A stretch of 44,398 nucleotides of DNA from Nocardia neocaledoniensis (GCF_029868625.1 NZ_JARWOJ010000055.1:1-44398), one strand, 5' to 3'; shown: positions 8,700 to 18,534, counted from the first letter of the stretch. The notes: generated by a model from the letters alone, not told the origin. Numbers and translations are program-made.

Positions 8700-9371
8700 A
8701 TGGGTCACCCACAACCGCCCTACCCGTATCAAGGTCAGCCGTATCAGGGTCAGCCGTACCCGCAGGGCCCGCCGATGCCGGGTCAGCCCTACCCGCAGGG
8801 GCGGCCGATGCCCGGTCAGCCCTATCCGCCGCAGGGCCAGCCCTATCCGCAGGGTCAGCCCTACCAGCACGGCGGGCCGCAGTACGGCGCGCCGGGTGGG
8901 TACGGTCAGCCGCCGCGCCGGTCCGGCGGTGGCGGCAAGGTCGCGCTCCTCGTCGGTGGCGCGGTCGTCCTGATCGCGGCGGCGGTCGGCGGCTTCCTCC
9001 TCCTCGGCCCCGGCGGTGGCTCGATCGGTGGCGGTGGTTACGACACCCCGCGCGAGGCGGCGCAGGCGTGGGTCGATCAGAAGGGTGACCTCGAAGATCT
9101 GGTGTGCTCCTCGGATCGGGACGAGATCGCGAAGTACAAGAACAAGTCGACGCCGACCGCGGCGCCCTCGGGCACCGGGCTGCCGAAGACGACAACGACG
9201 CTGCAGAGTGTGGACGTCCCGTCCGGCAGCGATTCCGGGACCTTCACCACGGCCATGTCCATGGAGATCCTCGGCCAGAAGACCACCACCAAGGCGACCT
9301 ACAAGCTGGTCGAGGAAGACGGTGGCTGGAAGGTGTGCGGCATTCTCAACCCGGTCATCGAGACCGAATGA
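8700..9371 (+). CDS. Proline/glutamine-rich single-pass membrane protein
   Basis: Protein of 223 aa, function unknown. Residues 1-75 are a cytosolic Pro/Gln/Gly/Tyr-rich tail of repeated GQPYPQG-type units. A Gly-rich linker and basic PPRRSGGGGK precede one transmembrane helix, VALLVGGAVVLIAAAVGGFLLL (about 81-102). The exported C-terminal half starts YDTPREAAQAWVDQKGDLEDLVC and resembles DUF4878/lumazine-binding-like (NTF2-fold) lipoprotein domains, with two Cys (near 139 and 214) that could form a disulfide. The start ATG is preceded by GAGCAGGAG. It is a stand-alone gene between two hairpins, with no steroid-box upstream. The plan resembles mycobacterial Pro-rich anchored proteins. Domain identity is tentative. 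Confidence 0.75.
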   Translation: MGHPQPPYPYQGQPYQGQPYPQGPPMPGQPYPQGRPMPGQPYPPQGQPYPQGQPYQHGGPQYGAPGGYGQPPRRSGGGGKVALLVGGAVVLIAAAVGGFLLLGPGGGSIGGGGYDTPREAAQAWVDQKGDLEDLVCSSDRDEIAKYKNKSTPTAAPSGTGLPKTTTTLQSVDVPSGSDSGTFTTAMSMEILGQKTTTKATYKLVEEDGGWKVCGILNPVIETE

Positions 9372-9377
9372 GGGTTA

Positions 9378-9403
9378 CGGGTCGGCCCCTTTCGGCCGAC
9401 CCG
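9378..9403. terminator. Bidirectional hairpin terminator
   Basis: CGGGTCGGCC (9378-9387) pairs perfectly with GGCCGACCCG (9394-9403), loop CCTTTC. It lies between the convergent stops at 9371 and 9412 and can serve both genes. Confidence 0.8.
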
Positions 9404-9411
9404 GTTCTCGT

Positions 9412-9741
9412 TCACCACCAATAGGTCACGACATCCCAGCGCTGGAGAGTGCCAGGGGTGTCGCAGTGGGCCCAAGACTGCTGCCCGTTCCACGCCATGT
9501 TGCCGCGGCGCTCGTAGGTGGCCCAGCTGCTGCCGAACCATCCCCACCAGTGCCTGCACTCGATGCGCACCTGATGCCGCACCGGCCAATAGCACTGCGA
9601 ATACGCCGCGCTGTTGTTGACCGGATGTGCCGAGCATCCCGGCTGCCATGGCTGCGCCTGAACCGGCGCCGCGCCCATCACCACCCCCGCGCCGAGCAGC
9701 ATTGCCGCCGACGCGCTCACCATCAATTTCTTGCCGATCAT
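9412..9741 (-). CDS. Small secreted Trp/Cys-rich protein, unknown function
   Basis: Protein of 109 aa with a clear Sec signal peptide: MIGKK, hydrophobic SASAAMLLGAGVVMGAA, cleavage probably after AAPVQA or VQAQ near residue 28. The mature part is about 80 aa with four Cys and many Trp (CRHWWGWFGSSW, AWNGQQSWAHC, VVTYWW). The Cys count suggests two disulfides in a small exported domain. I do not recognise the family. Start ATG at 9741 has AGGAG about 4 nt upstream on the reverse strand. Its own promoter would lie in 9742-9922, shared with the divergent molybdoenzyme gene. No partner gene is adjacent. Confidence 0.75.
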   Translation of the reverse strand: MIGKKLMVSASAAMLLGAGVVMGAAPVQAQPWQPGCSAHPVNNSAAYSQCYWPVRHQVRIECRHWWGWFGSSWATYERRGNMAWNGQQSWAHCDTPGTLQRWDVVTYWW

Positions 9742-9922
9742 CTCCTACCTCCCACCAAGCGTGGGGGCACGATGCCCCGACCTGTGACAGGGCCTCCGCG
9801 CAAATCGATCCTTTGTGGTGCCACGCGTCCGCGAAACCACTCTTACGTGACTTACATCACAATTCCGGCGGTGAGTGTTACTGCCGGGCGTGTTCGGCGG
9901 GCTGTCGGTGCTCCCCCTTACG

Positions 9923-11893
9923 ATGGATCGGGTGAAGGTGCTCGGAGCGTGCCCACTCGATTGCCCCGACGCGTGCTCGTGGGTGGTCTCCGTCGAGGAC
10001 GGGGTCGCCACCGGCCTGCGCGGGAACAAGGATCACCCGGTGACGCGCGGCGCCCTGTGTGTGAAGGTGAACCGCTACCTCGAGCAGCTCGGTGCGCCGG
10101 ACCGGCTGCGCTATCCGCTGCGCCGGGTCGGGCCCAAGGGCTCGGGCCGATTCGAGCGGATCACCTGGGACGAGGCGCTCGACGAGATCGCCACCAGGCT
10201 CACCGGCATCATCGACGAGTTCGGCGCCGAGGCGATCTGGCCGTTCCACGGCACCGGCAGCCTCGGCTACCTCCAGGGCATGGAGGGATTTCCCGGGCGC
10301 CGCCTGTTCAATGTGCTCGGCGCCTCCCACCACCGGCCGACGATCTGCTCGGTCGCGGGCAGCGCCGGTCTGAGCTACACCCTCGGCACCGCGGGCGGCA
10401 TGGATCCCGAGGACCTCGCGCACGCGCGACTGATCCTGCTGTGGGGCACCAATCCGCTCACCTCGGGCCATCACGTCTGGAAGTTCGTGCAGGACAGCGG
10501 CGCCTACCTGGTGTCGATCGATCCGGTGCGCACCAAGACCTCCGAGCGCTGCGACGAGCACCTCGCGCCGCTGCCAGGCACCGACGCCGCGCTGGCCTTC
10601 GGCCTGCTGCACGTGATCGTCTCCCTCGGCGCGCAGGACGACGCGTTCATCGCCGAGCACACCGAGGGCTGGCCCGAATTCCGAGACCGGATCGCCGAAT
10701 TCACCCCCGAACGCACCGCGGCGATCACCGGGGTGCCGCGCGAACAGATCGTCGCGCTCGGCGAGCGGATCGCGCGCACCAGGCCGACCGCCATCCGCGC
10801 CTCCCAGGGCATGCAGCGCCACGCGGGCGGCGGGATGGCGCTGCGCGTGCTGGCCTGCCTGCCCGGTGTCACCGGAGACTGGGCCATTCGCGGTGGGGGA
10901 CTGCACTATTCGACCAGCGGCCACTTCCGGCTCGACGTCGGCGCGCTGATCCGCGACGATCTGCTGCCGCGCCCGGTGCGCACCCTGTCGATGACCAGGC
11001 TCGGCGAGGCTCTGCTCGACACCGAGGACCCACCGGTCAAGGCGCTGTTCGTGATCGCCGCCAACCCGGTCGGCTCGAATCCCGACCAGCGCAGGGTGAT
11101 CGAGGGTCTGTCGCGTGAGGATCTGTTCACGGTGGTGCTCGAGCACTTCGCCACCGACACCGTCGACTACGCCGACATCGTGCTGCCCGCCACCATGCAG
11201 CCCGAACACCTCGACGTGATCGCCGGGTACGGACACCTCTACCTGGTGTGGAACGAACCCGCCGTCGAGCCGCCGGGCGAATGCCTGTCCACCACCGAGA
11301 CCTTCCGCAGGCTCGCGCGCCGGCTCGGGCTCACCGAACCGGCCCTCTACGATTCCGACGAGGAGCTGGCGAAGCAACTGCTGCGGGGTCACGACCTCGA
11401 TCGCCTGCGCGCCGACGGTTTCCTCAAGGTGCAGGCGGGGCCGGTGCCCGCGGGCAAACTCCAGTTCGTCTCCGCCAGAGCCGAACTGGCCGGACATGAT
11501 CCGTTCCCGGCCTACACCCCGCCCGCCGACCCCGGCGACGGACTCGTGCTGATCTCGGCCGCCTCGCACTACTTCCTGAACACCACCTTCGGCGCCAACC
11601 CCGAATTGCGCCGCCGCGCGGGCGAATCCACGATCACGCTGCATCCCGACGACGCCGCAGCGCGTGGCATCGCCGAGGGGGCCGCGGTGCTGGTGGCCAA
11701 CTCGCGTGGCGAGTTCGAGGCCGTGGCCGAGCTGTCCGATCGGGTGCGTCCCGGCGTCGCGGCCACGACCAAGGGCCGCTGGGCCAAGTTCACCAACGGC
11801 GCCACGGTCAACGCGACGATCGCCGAACGCGACGCGGACTACGGTGGCGGCGCGGTGTTCCACGACAACCGCGTCGAGGTGCGGCCACGCTGA
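9923..11893 (+). CDS. Molybdopterin-dependent oxidoreductase with N-terminal [4Fe-4S] site
   Basis: Molybdopterin oxidoreductase of the formate dehydrogenase/DMSO reductase superfamily, 656 aa. The N-terminus carries a C-x3-C-x3-C-x(27)-C cluster motif: ACPLDCPDACS then GALCVK. Later segments are MGDN-type, such as LILLWGTNPLTSGHH (about 170), IRASQGMQRHAGGGMALRVL (about 291-310), FVIAANPVGSNPDQRRV (about 376-392) and a C-terminal dinucleotide-binding beta barrel from about 540. Cys in RPTICSVAG near 140 is a possible Mo ligand (inference). No Tat signal is seen, so it is probably cytosolic. ATG at 9923 is used, but GTG at 9932 lies 7 nt after a -10-like TACGAT and could be a leaderless start. 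Substrate unknown; no partner subunit or cofactor gene is nearby. Confidence 0.85.
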   Translation: MDRVKVLGACPLDCPDACSWVVSVEDGVATGLRGNKDHPVTRGALCVKVNRYLEQLGAPDRLRYPLRRVGPKGSGRFERITWDEALDEIATRLTGIIDEFGAEAIWPFHGTGSLGYLQGMEGFPGRRLFNVLGASHHRPTICSVAGSAGLSYTLGTAGGMDPEDLAHARLILLWGTNPLTSGHHVWKFVQDSGAYLVSIDPVRTKTSERCDEHLAPLPGTDAALAFGLLHVIVSLGAQDDAFIAEHTEGWPEFRDRIAEFTPERTAAITGVPREQIVALGERIARTRPTAIRASQGMQRHAGGGMALRVLACLPGVTGDWAIRGGGLHYSTSGHFRLDVGALIRDDLLPRPVRTLSMTRLGEALLDTEDPPVKALFVIAANPVGSNPDQRRVIEGLSREDLFTVVLEHFATDTVDYADIVLPATMQPEHLDVIAGYGHLYLVWNEPAVEPPGECLSTTETFRRLARRLGLTEPALYDSDEELAKQLLRGHDLDRLRADGFLKVQAGPVPAGKLQFVSARAELAGHDPFPAYTPPADPGDGLVLISAASHYFLNTTFGANPELRRRAGESTITLHPDDAAARGIAEGAAVLVANSRGEFEAVAELSDRVRPGVAATTKGRWAKFTNGATVNATIAERDADYGGGAVFHDNRVEVRPR

Positions 11894-11902
11894 CCGAACC
11901 GC

Positions 11903-13180
<1,278 letters not shown>

Positions 13181-14620
13181 TCAGATCGAGATGGCGCCGG
13201 TCGCCAGGCCGGCGATGCCGATGACAGCGCCGAGAGCGACGGCGGCGAACAGGGTCGCCTCCCAGGGCGAGAAGACCCGCCTGCCCGCCTCGCGACGGGT
13301 CAGGGCGAACAGGATGGTGCCCGGCGCGTAGATGATGCACGACAGCAGCAGGAATTCGAGACCGGCCGCGACCAGCATGAACGCGGTGTAGAAGGTGGCG
13401 ACGAAGGCGATGACCAGCTCTTTGGTGCGGTCGCCCGGCCGGATCCGCGCATAGGTCTCCCTGGTGTAGGCGAGTTTGAGCGCGTAGGCCGCGGCCAGCA
13501 GGTACGGCACCAGCGACAGCGAACTGCACAGCTTCAGGGTGAAGGTGAACGCGTCGTCGGAGAACAGGGTGGTGATCAGCACGATCTGGATCAGCACGGT
13601 GGTGAAGATCAGCGCCACCACCGGCACGTTCGCGGCGTTGACCCGGGCCAGGAACGAGGGCATGTCCCGGTCCTTCGCCGCCACGAACAACACCTCCGCG
13701 GCCATCAGGGTCCAGGCCAGGTAGGCGCCGAGGACCGAGATGATCAGCCCGATGCTGATGAACCAGGCACCCCAGGTGCCGACGGCGGATTCGAAGACCG
13801 GCGACATCGACGGCTGCTGCGCCACGGCGAGTTCGTCACGCGGCATGATGCCGAAGGCCACCATCGTCACCGACGCGAAGATGGCCAGCACACTGAGGAA
13901 GCCGAGCACCGTGGCGCGGCCGATGTCCTCGCGCTTGCGCGCGTACCTCGAGTACACGCTCGCGCCCTCGATGCCGAGGAACACGAACACCGTCACCAGC
14001 ATCGTCGAGCGCACCTGCTCGACCAGCGATTCGGAATACGCGTCGCCGCCCCAGAAGTTGTCGGCGAAGACACCGGGGTCGAAGTAGAACAGCAGCACCA
14101 CGATGAACACCAGGATCGGCACCAGCTTGGCCACGGTGACGATCTGGTTGATCGTGGCGGCCTCCTGGACACCGCGCAGCACCATGAAATGGAACGCCCA
14201 GATGCACACCGTCGACAGCAGCACCGCCGGCACGGTGTTGCCCTCGCCGAACAGGGGCAGCACCTGCCCGAGCGTGGACTTGATCAGGACCCAGTAGCTG
14301 ACATTGCCGACACAGGCGCTGGCCCAGTAGCCGAAGGCGGAGAAGAAGCCGAGGTACTCACCGAAGCCGGCCTTGGCGTAGGCGTAGACACCGGCGTCGA
14401 GGTCGGGCTTGCGCACCGCCAGCGTCTGGAAGACGAACGCCAGCATCAGCATGCCGGTGCCGGCGATGGCCCACGCGATGATCGCGCCGAAGCCGCCGGT
14501 GGCCTGCCCGAAATTGCGCGGTAGCGAGAACACGCCCGCGCCGACCATGGAGCCGACCACCATCGCCGACAGGGTCAGCAGCGGCATCGTCTTCGTCGCC
14601 GTCTGTTCCGAGGCTGTCAT
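13181..14620 (-). CDS. arcD: Arginine/ornithine antiporter-type amino acid permease
   Basis: APC-superfamily transporter of 479 aa with about 12-13 predicted membrane helices. Helix 1 has SAMVVGSMVGAGVFSLPRN (about 17-35), the Gly-rich unwound substrate site of APC permeases. Helix 6 contains FVFLGIEGASVYSRYARKR (about 222-240). These resemble the basic amino acid/ornithine antiporter family. Pairing with arginine deiminase directly downstream supports arginine import in exchange for ornithine or citrulline. Start ATG at 14620 is preceded by GGAGGAG; the frame stays open upstream to 14863 but that extension is non-hydrophobic and lacks a better start. The symbol is based on context. Confidence 0.88.
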   Translation of the reverse strand: MTASEQTATKTMPLLTLSAMVVGSMVGAGVFSLPRNFGQATGGFGAIIAWAIAGTGMLMLAFVFQTLAVRKPDLDAGVYAYAKAGFGEYLGFFSAFGYWASACVGNVSYWVLIKSTLGQVLPLFGEGNTVPAVLLSTVCIWAFHFMVLRGVQEAATINQIVTVAKLVPILVFIVVLLFYFDPGVFADNFWGGDAYSESLVEQVRSTMLVTVFVFLGIEGASVYSRYARKREDIGRATVLGFLSVLAIFASVTMVAFGIMPRDELAVAQQPSMSPVFESAVGTWGAWFISIGLIISVLGAYLAWTLMAAEVLFVAAKDRDMPSFLARVNAANVPVVALIFTTVLIQIVLITTLFSDDAFTFTLKLCSSLSLVPYLLAAAYALKLAYTRETYARIRPGDRTKELVIAFVATFYTAFMLVAAGLEFLLLSCIIYAPGTILFALTRREAGRRVFSPWEATLFAAVALGAVIGIAGLATGAISI

Positions 14621-14860
14621 CGCGCTACTCCTCCGGATCGGTGCTGGCGATGGGCCGGGCACGGGCCGAAGGAGCGGCGGCGAGTGCGGGGCAATCATCG
14701 CGCATACCGGCATCGTCGACGCTGGGAACTGCGCCCGATCCCCGGGGCGACGTGACATCCCGCGACGGTGTCGATGTCTGGCAAATACTAGGCGACCCAG
14801 GGTCGATGGAGCGGCTTCGAGCGCGAGTCGTGACCACGCTGTAGCCGAGGGCCGCAACAG
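14621..14860. other. Intergenic region upstream of arcD
   Basis: With the hairpins at 14861-14987 this makes a 370-nt gap between arcD and ipdC. It should hold the arcD promoter on the reverse strand. Short open frames here lack ribosome sites and conserved sequence. No repeat or KstR-type box was seen, and no arginine-repressor box was recognised. Confidence 0.5.
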
Positions 14861-14906
14861 CACCGGACCCGATGCGCACCTCGTGAGTGCGGCATCGGGT
14901 CCGGTG
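14861..14906. terminator. Long hairpin downstream of ipdC
   Basis: CACCGGACCCGATGC (14861-14875) pairs perfectly over 15 bp with GCATCGGGTCCGGTG (14892-14906). It lies 85 nt beyond the ipdC stop on the reverse strand, with TTT on the plus side. A smaller hairpin, GGAGCCG/CGGCTCC (14970-14987), sits 3 nt past the ipdC stop. Together they probably end the echA20-ipdABC transcript. Confidence 0.7.
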
Positions 14907-14990
14907 TTTCGATCGCCCCGTGGGACCGACGGTTGGCTCTGGGCCGTCGATCGGGGCGAGTCCGGGGTGGGAGCCGGGTGCGGCTCCGGG

Positions 14991-16073
14991 TCAGTGGGCC
15001 TCGGCGGCCGGCTCGATGGTCAGCGCCGAGACGGCCTCGATCCGGGCGAGGGCGTCGGCGACGATGCCCTCGATCAGCTCGGCCACGGTCGGCAGGCTGT
15101 CGATGATGCCGGTGACCTGCCCGGCGGGCAGCACGCCCGCGTCGGTGCGGCCCTCGACCAGTCCGGCCTTGGTGAGCATGGCCGAGTTCGCCGCCATCAC
15201 GACCTGCGACCAGCTGAGGTCCTTGGTCTTGCGCATGGCCAGCCCGTCGCGCATCAGCGTCGACCACTTCATGCCGGTCATGGACTTGAACTTGGCCGCG
15301 TTGCCGACCGCCGCCGACAGGCCGCGCCAGCCGCCGGAATGCTCCAGCCGCTCGACCAGTTCGGTGTTCAGCATCCGGTGCGGCATGCCGTCGACCTTCA
15401 CCGACACCACCGTGTCCTGCAGGCCGCGCGCCAGGTACTCCTGCTTGACGGCCTCGGGCACGGTGCTCTCCTGGGTGAGCAGGAAACGGGTGCCCATCGC
15501 GACACCCGCCGCGCCGTAGGACAGCGCGGCGGCCAGGCCGCGACCGTCGAAGAAGCCGCCGGCGGCGACCACCGGGATGTCGACCGCGTCGAGCACCGAG
15601 GGCAGCAGCAGGGTCGTGGCGACCGGGCCGGTGTGGCCGCCGCCCTCGCCGCCCTGCACGATCACCGCGTCGGCGCCCCAGGAGGCCACCTTCACCGCGT
15701 GCTTGGCCGCGCCGATCGACGGAACCACCACCACGCCGGCGTCCTTGAGCTTGGCGATGAGGTCCTTCTTGGGCGCGAGCGCGAACGAGGCGACCTTGAC
15801 CTGCTCGCGGATGAGCAGGTCGATGCGGTCGGTGGCGTCGGTCGCGTCGGCGCGGATGTTCACGCCGAAGGGCTTGCCGGTGAGCGACTTGGTCTTGGCG
15901 ATCGCCGCCTCGAGCTCCTCGAAGGTCATCGTGGCCGAGGCCAGGATGCCGAGTCCGCCCGCGTTGGCGGTGGCCGCGACCAGGCGCGGACCGGCGACCC
16001 AGCCCATCCCGGTCTGCACGACCGGATGCTCGATGCCGACCAGCTCGGTCAGCGGAGTCCGCAGCCGGCTCAT
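14991..16073 (-). CDS. ipdC: IpdC, nitronate monooxygenase-like flavoenzyme
   Basis: FMN-dependent TIM-barrel protein of 360 aa, nitronate monooxygenase/enoyl reductase type. LVGIEHPVVQTGMGWVAGPR is at residues about 9-28, followed by LVAATANAGGLGILASA. QGGEGGGHTGPVATTLLLP near 147 and VVAAGGFFDGRGLAAALSYG near 177 are the phosphate/FMN-binding loops. In Mtb IpdC (Rv3553) acts with IpdF on the ring-D hydroxyacyl-CoA to give the substrate for EchA20. Start ATG at 16073 overlaps the ipdB stop (ATGA). It is last in the tightly coupled echA20-ipdA-ipdB-ipdC operon. Length matches the Mtb protein (about 355 aa). Confidence 0.9.
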   Translation of the reverse strand: MSRLRTPLTELVGIEHPVVQTGMGWVAGPRLVAATANAGGLGILASATMTFEELEAAIAKTKSLTGKPFGVNIRADATDATDRIDLLIREQVKVASFALAPKKDLIAKLKDAGVVVVPSIGAAKHAVKVASWGADAVIVQGGEGGGHTGPVATTLLLPSVLDAVDIPVVAAGGFFDGRGLAAALSYGAAGVAMGTRFLLTQESTVPEAVKQEYLARGLQDTVVSVKVDGMPHRMLNTELVERLEHSGGWRGLSAAVGNAAKFKSMTGMKWSTLMRDGLAMRKTKDLSWSQVVMAANSAMLTKAGLVEGRTDAGVLPAGQVTGIIDSLPTVAELIEGIVADALARIEAVSALTIEPAAEAH

Positions 16074-16819
16074 GCCGCCACCACTTCCTTCTCCCGGAAA
16101 CCCTTGGGGTCGAGCACGGTCCGGATGATCCGCAGCTCTTCCTCGGTGGGCAGCCTGGTCTCGCCCGCAGTGCCGAGTTCGGCGACCTCGAAGGAGGTGT
16201 TCTCGGCGACCTCGTCGGCGCTCACGCCTGGGTGCAGCGACAGCGCGCGCAGCGTGTGGTCGGGACCGTTGAAGTCGAACACGCCCAGGTTGGTGACCAC
16301 GCGGTGCAGGTGATGGAAGCGGTAGGCCGGGTTCTCGGGATCGATGCGGTCGTAGCCGATGCCGGAGATGATGTCGACCTGGTCGACGAACACGCGCTTG
16401 TTGTGCCGGGGCACGAAGTAGCTGGTGGCGTGGTTGATGGTGTTGCCGGGCGCGCCGCGCACACCGAACATCTGCCGGGTCGGCTGCTGCAGCGGACCGA
16501 AGGCCGACAGGTTCTGGTTGCCGAACCGGTCGAGCTGGTTGGCGCCCATCACCACGTGCCGACGCCCGGAGGCGACCACATCGAACACCTTGGAGAACGG
16601 AATCCAGCCCTCCACCCGCGCTATCGCGCCGATGGCCCGGACCTCGGCGAAGAACAGCGCCTCGCCGTCGGACAGCAGCAGGTCGGGTTCGAAGGTGAGC
16701 CGGGCCAGCCGTGCGCCGATGGTGGTGACCGTCGACATCGGGCTCGCCATGATCTCGCCCGCGCCGCGGAAGATCTCCGCGGCCGCGACGACACAAACCT
16801 CAGCGCGAGTAATGCTCAT
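16070..16819 (-). CDS. ipdB: COCHEA-CoA hydrolase subunit IpdB
   Basis: Beta subunit, 249 aa, of the IpdAB heterodimer. It has a class I CoA-transferase fold but acts as a hydrolase that opens the last sterol ring (ring C) of COCHEA-CoA (established for Mtb and Rhodococcus). Visible features are RAEVCVVAAAEIFRGAGEIM at the N-terminus, HVVMGANQLDRFGNQNLS near 92 and the C-terminal GETRLPTEEELRIIRTVLDP. Start ATG at 16819 overlaps the ipdA stop (ATGA), and its own stop overlaps the ipdC start, so the three are translationally coupled. Length is the same as remembered for Mtb Rv3552 (about 250 aa). Confidence 0.92.
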   Translation of the reverse strand: MSITRAEVCVVAAAEIFRGAGEIMASPMSTVTTIGARLARLTFEPDLLLSDGEALFFAEVRAIGAIARVEGWIPFSKVFDVVASGRRHVVMGANQLDRFGNQNLSAFGPLQQPTRQMFGVRGAPGNTINHATSYFVPRHNKRVFVDQVDIISGIGYDRIDPENPAYRFHHLHRVVTNLGVFDFNGPDHTLRALSLHPGVSADEVAENTSFEVAELGTAGETRLPTEEELRIIRTVLDPKGFREKEVVAA

Positions 16820-17694
16820 TGCTTCTGCTCCTCGGCGAAAGCGGTGACTGCGGCCTGGTATTCGTTCTCGGACACGTCGAGATACCGCGCCTTGAACTCG
16901 GCCCACGCCTCCGGCGTCTTCGCGGCCTCCACGTAGTGCTTCTGGAACTTCTCGTCGCGGCCGTAGCTGCCGGAGAAGGTGAAGTGCGCGCCGCCCGGCG
17001 CCTCGACGACACCGTCGACCATCATCCGGTTGAGGATGATCGACTGCTGCGGAACGGCTTTCACCAGCTCCTCGGTCTCGACGAGACGATCGGCTGAGAC
17101 GTAGCGGCGCTCGGCGGCCAGGCAGTACAGGTCGTCGAAGTACGGGTCGACGCCGGTGTAGGCGGCGTTGCCGTGCTTGTCGGCCAGGTCCAGGTGCACG
17201 AACGCGGCGTCGAGGTTCAGCGCGGGCATCGCCACGAGCGTCTCGGTCTTGCCGTCGGTCGGATACGGCGAGGCGACCGTCTTCAGCTCGCCCTCCCAGA
17301 AGTCGAGCACCGCCGAGCCGAGCCCGGCCCGGATCGGCAGGAACGGCAGGCGCGCTGCGGCGGCCTGCAGGCCGCACTTGACCATGCCCTCGTCCATCTC
17401 GCGCACGGTGATGGCGCCCTCGGTGCGCGCCTTGGCGAACCACGGATCGTAGAAGGGGGCCGAGTCCAGGGACACGAAGCCGTAGTAGGCCTTGCGTACC
17501 TTGCCCGCCGAGCACAGCAGGCCCAGATCGGGACCGCCGTAGGTGACCACGGTGAGATCGGTGACGTCGGAGCGCAGCAGCGCCCGCACCAGCGCCATCG
17601 GCTTGCGCCGGGAGCCCCAGCCGCCGATGCCGATCGTCATTCCGCTGCGCAGCTCGCCGACGATCTCGTCGAGCGTCATTCGCTTGTCGCGCAT
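16816..17694 (-). CDS. ipdA: COCHEA-CoA hydrolase subunit IpdA
   Basis: Alpha subunit of IpdAB, 292 aa, the same length as Mtb Rv3551. The CoA-transferase-like fold shows IVGELRSGMTIGIGGWGSRR (about 11-30), then VVTYGGPDLGLLCSAGKV and TVREMDEGMVKCGLQAAAAR (about 97-115). A glutamate near 105 is reported as catalytic in the characterised enzyme; Glu102 in MDEGM is the likely equivalent here (inference from position). HVDLAD-type sequence VHLDLADKHGNA near 171 is also typical. Start ATG at 17694, only 6 nt after the echA20 stop. With IpdB it hydrolyses ring C of COCHEA-CoA. Confidence 0.93.
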   Translation of the reverse strand: MRDKRMTLDEIVGELRSGMTIGIGGWGSRRKPMALVRALLRSDVTDLTVVTYGGPDLGLLCSAGKVRKAYYGFVSLDSAPFYDPWFAKARTEGAITVREMDEGMVKCGLQAAAARLPFLPIRAGLGSAVLDFWEGELKTVASPYPTDGKTETLVAMPALNLDAAFVHLDLADKHGNAAYTGVDPYFDDLYCLAAERRYVSADRLVETEELVKAVPQQSIILNRMMVDGVVEAPGGAHFTFSGSYGRDEKFQKHYVEAAKTPEAWAEFKARYLDVSENEYQAAVTAFAEEQKQ

Positions 17695-17700
17695 GGCTTT

Positions 17701-18465
17701 CTAGTTCTCCTTCTTCTGCGCGGCGAGATCGTCGTCGAAACGCGCCCGGATCTCGTCGGCCACGCCGGCGAGGTTGAGCTCCATGGTGAAGCCCTGCTCG
17801 TAGCGGTAGGAGCGGTGCACGTCCTGCACGTCGATGCCGTTGAGCGCGCGCTTGGCGGCCCGGATCACGCGGCCGTCCTTGTTCGCGATGTTCTCGGCGA
17901 CCTCCATCGCGGCGGCATCGAGCTCGGCGCGCGGGACCACCTTGTACACCGAGCCGTAGTGGAGCAGCTGCTGGGCGGTGAGCTTGCCCGCGGTGTAGAA
18001 CATGGTCCGCATCAGATGCTGGGGAACCAGGCGCGCCAGGTGGGTGGCCGCGCCGAGTGCGCCACGGTCCACCTCGGGCAGGCCGAAGGTGGCGTCGTCG
18101 GAGGCGACGATGACATCGGAGTTGCCGACCAGGCCGATGCCGCCGCCGAGGCAGAAGCCGTTGACGGCGGTGACGACCGGCACCTGGCAGTCGTAGACGG
18201 CGGCGAACGCCTCGAAGCAGCCGTGGTTGGCGCGGATCAGCGCGGTGTGCCCGCTGTCGGCGTTCATCTCCTTGATGTCGACGCCGGCGTTGAAGCCGCG
18301 ACCCTCGGCCCGCAGCACCACCACCCGGGTCCCCGGATCACGTCCCGCGTCCCTGATCGCGTCGGCCAGCGCGAACCAGCCATCGGACGGCAGTGCGTTG
18401 ACCGGCGGGTAGTCGACGGTGACGACTTCGACGCCCTCGGTTTCGGTGTGACGGTGTATCCCCAT
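17701..18465 (-). CDS. echA20: Ring-D hydrolase EchA20
   Basis: Crotonase-family protein of 254 aa resembling EchA20 (Rv3550), which hydrolytically opens ring D of the HIEC-CoA intermediate. VVTVDYPPVNALPSDGWF (about 14-31), AEGRGFNAGVDIKEMNAD (about 59-76) and VNGFCLGGGIGLVGNSDVIV (about 103-122) are the crotonase signatures. I chose ATG at 18465 because it leaves an N-terminus of the Mtb length; ATG at 18477 is in frame and would add four residues. First gene of echA20-ipdA-ipdB-ipdC, transcribed away from the KstR2-like box at 18510-18523. Confidence 0.9.
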   Translation of the reverse strand: MGIHRHTETEGVEVVTVDYPPVNALPSDGWFALADAIRDAGRDPGTRVVVLRAEGRGFNAGVDIKEMNADSGHTALIRANHGCFEAFAAVYDCQVPVVTAVNGFCLGGGIGLVGNSDVIVASDDATFGLPEVDRGALGAATHLARLVPQHLMRTMFYTAGKLTAQQLLHYGSVYKVVPRAELDAAAMEVAENIANKDGRVIRAAKRALNGIDVQDVHRSYRYEQGFTMELNLAGVADEIRARFDDDLAAQKKEN

Positions 18466-18509
18466 CGCAAGTCCCATCGTGCGCGCCTCGGCATACCCGA
18501 GACAAAGCA

Positions 18510-18523
18510 AGCAATTGCTTGGT
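18510..18523. promoter_or_regulatory. KstR2-like operator between echA20 and the SDR genes
   Basis: AGCAATTGCTTGGT differs from AnCAAGnnCTTGnT at one fixed base (G to T). It sits inside the perfect 14-bp palindrome CAAGCAATTGCTTG (18508-18521). The right flank GCTTGGTAGGTTA is identical to that of the 4623 box. TAGGTT (18523-18528) lies 6 nt before the GTG at 18535, suggesting a leaderless transcript. Confidence 0.75.
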
Positions 18524-18534
18524 AGGTTAGCACG

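Noticed and set aside
9878..11863. Minus-strand frame of 661 aa
   Set aside because: Exact antisense of the molybdoenzyme gene, which carries the Cys cluster.
14641..14844. Small open frames upstream of arcD on both strands
   Set aside because: No ribosome site or conserved sequence; probable promoter DNA.
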